Position numbers and translations under genes: made by a program. From NCBI RefSeq assembly GCF_027596085.1, contig NC_072472.1:23719052-23783051 (forward strand): DNA of 64,000 bases, given 5' to 3'. Source of the stretch: Anoplopoma fimbria (lineage: Eukaryota; Chordata; Actinopteri; Perciformes; Anoplopomatidae). Below the pieces are notes generated by a model. It made no database searches. It saw only the letters and a program-made list of their open reading frames with translations, and was not told where the DNA came from. Positions 58,966-64,000 of this stretch are shown in pieces (the stretch's first letter is position 1; each line of letters opens with the position of its first letter).

Positions 58966-61330
58966 ACATACTCAGTGTATACTTTTCAGTGAGCTGTTTC
59001 AAGATGCGATGTGATGGTCGAAGGAAAACTAGAGCAAACAAATGTGGAAAACAGGGGAAACCATGTTCCTGTCTGTCCTCTGTCACAATCTGATATTATC
59101 TAAATGGAAAAACAACATGCACAACGCAAAAGGCCAAATAATGCCAAAGGATTTTTTTTTCCAGTTTTAAATAGGCTACTGAAGATTTTTGACAATTCAT
59201 TGTCAACTGTTACCAAAATTAACCAGAAAAGCAAATGATTGATCTTCACTATCATACTCGTAACAAAAATATCCGCAATTAAAAACGGATTATTGAGCGT
59301 GACATTTGTTCGGTTCCAGTGAAACTTTTTAACACGCCAAACCGTTTCTCTCCACTCAGATTCCCAGGAGTCTGTGCAGAATTGCGTGCTGTTGGTGAAC
59401 GACAAGAAGCTCCATCTGTACTGGCTCAGCCTGCCTCAGCCTCGATCTGCTCCAGATGCCAGCTGCTGAAAATATCTTTTTTTTTTTTCACAGAACTGGT
59501 GTGCTGCGTGCTGCAGTTTAGAGGAGCAACGCTCAAGGCACACTTTCGTTTTTTTATTGTGATAAATGACAACTCTGTGATGTATTTACAACTCCAGCCT
59601 CTTTCCTGGTGCTGCAGGATGCCAATGGCTGTCAGCCAAAGGGAGATAGTGGAATTTGTGGATGGATTCAAATCTCGATTTTAAGATGTAATTTGGCTAA
59701 TATGAAGCGACTGACCTCTATTCAACACATATTACATTTGGATTGTGTGGAATGGAGGTCAGATGAGGCTAAATGGTTTTGGCAAACAGATTGGGTTGAT
59801 TGGGAGCTATCATTTTCCAGACATACTGTATGTATCTTATTAAGATAAAGAATTATTAATCATCCCATGTCAGAGCAAAACAGACGAAACAAGGCCTTGA
59901 TTGCATGACAGTGCGTAGCAGAGGATATTAATAAAAACTCAAACATACGCACAGACAGATCCACTCTCCCACTCTAACTTCCTGAACATTTGTTCAAACT
60001 GTTCCAGACTGATGCACTGGCAAAGGATTACTGGAAACTTGCTAAAGACATCATGAAACATAAATCCAGTTAAATCCTTCATGAGCGTGGAGGCGCAGTA
60101 GTAGAGCAGAGAAAAACAGTTCTCTGCTGTGTGGGAGAGACAAAAAGTAGCCATGAATAGTTCAAGTTCAAGGAGTCACAAATACACATCAATCAGAGGA
60201 GTCTGTATTAATAATCAGATGGATTTCAGTCTGACGGATCATGTCATCCTGGCTTTTTAAAATATAAAAAAGGTTTCACAAAAGCTGTGACATCAAATCA
60301 ATCAAATCAACTCAGGAGGGCAAACCTGGCATGAAACACTTGTTGTGATCCATCAAGGCAGAAAGGAGTTTATTCTGCAGGTGAGGCCCCTCAGAGTTCC
60401 ACTGTAAGGGAGTCAAGTTTCTTTGACCTTGCTGTCTGTGTGAGTGGACCGGTATGACTCCTGGGTTTTGTTTGTGCTGGCCAAGTGGACATTGCAACGC
60501 TTCAAAAGCCTCTCCGCAACCCAACCAAGTGTGGAATTTTTAAATCAGATGAAAAATGTCATAACTCTCATAAACATGGCGTCATCTGCTCAAATGCACC
60601 GCACCAGGTTAAAAAGGCTGACGAAGCAGTCTCAGTCTCCTGCTCGAGATTCTTGACCAGTTTTTTCTTTGCACAGCAGGTGCTTCACTCATGATAAGAA
60701 GAAGAAAACCCTGCATCGGGCAGTGACACCCATTGAAGCAAAACAAGAATACACAACCGGTTCAAATATAACTTCTGTTAAATACAGTTATATTTCCTGC
60801 AAATGTTTATTTTGATCATATACATAAGCAGCTTATATATTTAACAGTTGTATGTGTAAAATATCTCATGGGCATGAATGCTTATCTGACAGCATCTGTT
60901 TACATGCCGACTGCCGCTGGCACAAGATCAAATTCAAGGCAGAACATGAAATTAATTATTTAGGATCCAGTTTTCCCTCCTCAAGTTCAGTAGGAAGAAG
61001 GAACCTTTCAACTCTTCTCATAAGAAATTAAAGTGGCCATATTTGCATGACTATCACAAATGACTGATTAATTATTCGTTATATTGAGATCAGACTGTCT
61101 TCTTGAGATGTTGAAGAAATGTACTTATTTGTCAATAAATGACAACCTTCAGCCTTCAGCTCAAGTACAATTTGTGACAGAAAAGCACAGTGCAGCTTCT
61201 TTAATATACCTTCACTGTCTCTCCTTTTCTGACATTGTCTACCATCGCTTTAATTTCAGACCAATAAACTCAGCTAAAGAGGACACTCCAAAGACACACT
61301 TACAGGAAAAACAGGAAAAACACCTACAGG

Positions 61331-61362
61331 AAGTTGTAATTATCACAAGATAATTACAACTT
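61331..61362. repeat. Perfect hairpin, 14-bp stem, 4-nt loop
   Basis: AAGTTGTAATTATC / GATAATTACAACTT around the loop ACAA. Confidence 0.85.
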
Positions 61363-63641
61363 TGTGATCAAAATGTACTTTTTTTCCCCTCTTGAGATAA
61401 TAAATGAATTAGCTCTGTTCTTAAGAAAAGTGTTTGAAATCTCTTGACAATCCACTAATTAATTCAGTTAGAAAAACAACTTACGACTGTCACAAACAAA
61501 CAAAGCAAACGCTATCCTTTGGGTTGGTTGTCTATTATGGTGGTAAGTGGTTTTTTTGTTCCTTAAGTAGAGTATGTGTGTGTGCCACACAAACACCTGC
61601 ACTGAAATAATCTTTAGTGGTGATTCTATTCTAATCCATTCTATTGAATTCTATTAACATTTAGCAGAAGGTCTGGCTCTTTGAATTTGCACGGGCAAAT
61701 GTGAAAATGATACAAGTCAAGGTAAGGTCTATTAAGCAGCTGTGACTCTTAAAAATAAACTATAGGTTGCCATGGCGATCTGCCTCAGATCCTATGCAAA
61801 GTATACAGTACATGTTTTTTTTTTCTCTTTATCTCCCAGCTTGCAGGTTGTAATCATATGCAGGCCTCTCACAGGCCCAGAGGTAATGGGCTACGTCTGA
61901 AGGCTTCGATGGGCCCGTATGGCATAGTGAACACATTGAGAGCATTGATTGTCGGCCTACTATATACTGACACTTACATTAGAACACTTTTGGACAGACG
62001 GGCTGGAAACAGCGCCGTGCTCTGAATGGCAGGCTACAAAACAAATTGATAGACTGCTTGTGACAGGTGGATAGCAAAGCGGTCCAAGCTGGCAAACAGA
62101 CTAGAAATACTGCGGGTTGTCTTTTGGCTGCCAGATTGAGGGTGCAGTTCAGGGCTTAAGCCGTGCACATTTGAGCCCCGAAGAGGATGAATAACCCTGT
62201 GTGACATTATCAATAAGCCATCCATCATGAACTATAGCTGAGGAATGATGTTGAGGGACTATTAGCTTCCATCAAATCTCTTGCCTACAGTTCCTAATCC
62301 AACTCTCTTACCTTTGTGAGTGAATATGATCTAGGGGAATTGTATAATACCCTGCAGCCTGAAAGGCTGTTCTGTATCCATTAGATATCCTGTAACAGCA
62401 TGTAAAGGTCGTTTGAACTGTGTGAAATCTCACTGGGCATGTCCACCCATATGTACAATGGGGAGGGCCAATCGTTTGAGCTCAGCGCTGAACAATGGAT
62501 CTCAGGAGGAGTGTTGAAGACAAAGCTAGCGCTGGTTTGCTTAACATATTAATGAGAACCATGCTTAAAGACGGCGAGCGTACCATTAGTCACACACATT
62601 ATAACTCTCCTGACCACATTCATCGGAGCTAACGGAAATCTATATCCCGCTGTTCTTTTAATTGCTCTAGTCGACAGAGATGCCTCCAACTCACTTGTGA
62701 GGTAAGCAGCACAGCTGTTGGTGAGAGTTTAAGTGGCTTGAGGAAATCACATTGCAGAGCCGGGAAGGCAGTCGAATAAGTGGATGATTTTATCATTTAC
62801 ATCAAGGTGTTTATAAGAAAAAGCTAAATACCATATATTATACAACATAGAGACAGATTTATGAGCAACAACATTCTGTTTACTGCGTAAAACATCTGGC
62901 TTGATGGCTTCTGTGAGCGTGTGCACTGCATCCTGGTATGAAAGAAACATAACTGACAAGCTACCTGTTTGATCCTCTTGTATATAAAACACAAGTCCTC
63001 CAAATGATCTGCTACAGTCAAAAGAGCTGTGATTTCTACACAGTCCATTGGACATAGGTGTCAATACCCTCAGATTAAAGCTAAGAAAATCATCACAACT
63101 ACTCATATTTAGCAACTGTCTGACATTTAATTGACACAATTTTCTGTTCCACTTTCAGCCAGCAGTACAGTGTTGTCATCATGAATCAAAATAACTAGGT
63201 CACAGTAGTGCTATTGAACAAACTCAAAATCTCAGATGAAACAAGTTACTAGAAATGTTGAAGCTGGAGAGGCTTGAAAGATTTTACAGTTCATATACTG
63301 TATGTATGTTATCAACTATAATACAAAACATATAACCCTAAACATCACTGGCTTATAGCTACAAGTGTGTTCATTTCTTAAAAATCTCACATGCAGACTA
63401 TTTACTTAACTGTATTGTTCTCCAATTATTTGGATAAGAATTATAACGGCTATATAGTAGGTTACACTGCGTTTGTGTGCGTATGTGTTTTGCAGTAGCC
63501 AGATGTGATGTGGTCCTACATGTTGCTGTAGTTGACATAGCAACAGTCTTGACGATGGCTGATCATCATAGTTTGAGGAAATCAGCAAAGGTATGAAACT
63601 GTACTACCGGTGTAAAGCCATGCATCATGCCACTTCAACTG

Positions 63642-63911
63642 TGGGGGCTGTGGCGTAGTGGAGAGCAAGGTAGTTCTCCAATCAGAGGGTCGGCAGTCGA
63701 TGTGTCCTTGGGCAAGACACTTAACCCCAAGTTGCTCCTGAAGGCCATCGGTGTGGACTGGATGTTGCATGAATGTTAGTTAGAGTCTGATGGTGGCACC
63801 TTGATGGTAGCCTGTCATCAGTGTGTGAATGGGTGAATGATATGTAATATACTACTGACTGTAAGTCGCTTTGGATAAAAGCGTCTGCTAAATGACTGTA
63901 ATGTAATGTAA
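63642..63911 (+). mobile_element. tRNA-derived SINE with L2-type 3' tail, head present
   Basis: The A box TGGCGTAGTGG is at 63651-63661. Compared with the copy at 31733, about 17 bases including most of the B box are deleted (GGTCGGCAGTCGATGTGTCC). Body and tail are otherwise nearly identical, with the stem-loop at 63868-63882 and ATGTA repeats at the end. AACTG occurs just before the element and again at its end and could be a target duplication. Confidence 0.85.
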
Positions 63912-64000
63912 CTGACGAAGTGTGAGGGCGTTTCTGTCTGATGTAGCTATATGATGCAAAAATAAAAATGATAATCAGGAGAGTATTGAATAAGAGCAGA

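Noticed and set aside
62747..63139. 130-codon open frame on the minus strand
   Set aside because: No domain, no splice pattern, and overlapping alternative frames of similar length.

Overview
The window looks like teleost fish nuclear DNA. It is AT-rich and almost entirely noncoding. It carries many long (CA/TG)n arrays and dispersed repeats of fish type: tRNA-head SINEs and LINE ends sharing a 3' stem-loop with a GGATA loop followed by ATGTA repeats, MITE-like pieces, and a solo LTR. Nothing prokaryotic is present. Gene and repeat family names come from recognition by eye and memory, not from a database search.

The only protein-coding sequence I can support is one exon on the minus strand, 46479-46748 (90 codons). 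It is the N-terminus of an AUTS2-family protein, most likely auts2; the teleost paralogue (auts2a or auts2b) cannot be decided. It begins MDGP, has two basic clusters and the family signature around [13 protein letters not shown], and ends in phase 0 at a GTGAGT splice donor. The same exon appears to extend upstream as a 5' leader to 47216, where a strong 3' splice site uses a (GA)n microsatellite (CT-rich on the transcribed strand) as its pyrimidine tract. The leader contains five short upstream ORFs. A CpG-rich block at about 49530-49740 is the likely promoter or first noncoding exon.

Layout: 1-46478 is read as the start of auts2 intron 1 (AUTS2 is known for a very long first intron). It holds microsatellites, decayed transposons and some repeat-free stretches that might be regulatory. 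46479-47216 is the exon. 47217 to about 49600 is the inferred leader intron, with a perfect 22-bp hairpin. 49530-49740 is the putative promoter. 49954-50723 is a 20-bp-unit minisatellite, followed at 50807-51491 by two nearly identical LINE/SINE-type 3' tails in inverted orientation. 51500-64000 is upstream intergenic DNA with a complete solo LTR (53453-54033, 5-bp target duplication ACAAG), a 143-bp (TG)n array and a SINE near the right edge.

I found no operon-like or defence-like system and no convincing second gene. The more interesting points are regulatory and structural: the uORF-rich leader, the microsatellite used as a splice signal, the minisatellite and inverted repeat just upstream of the promoter, and an estrogen-response-element-like palindrome inside a dispersed repeat.
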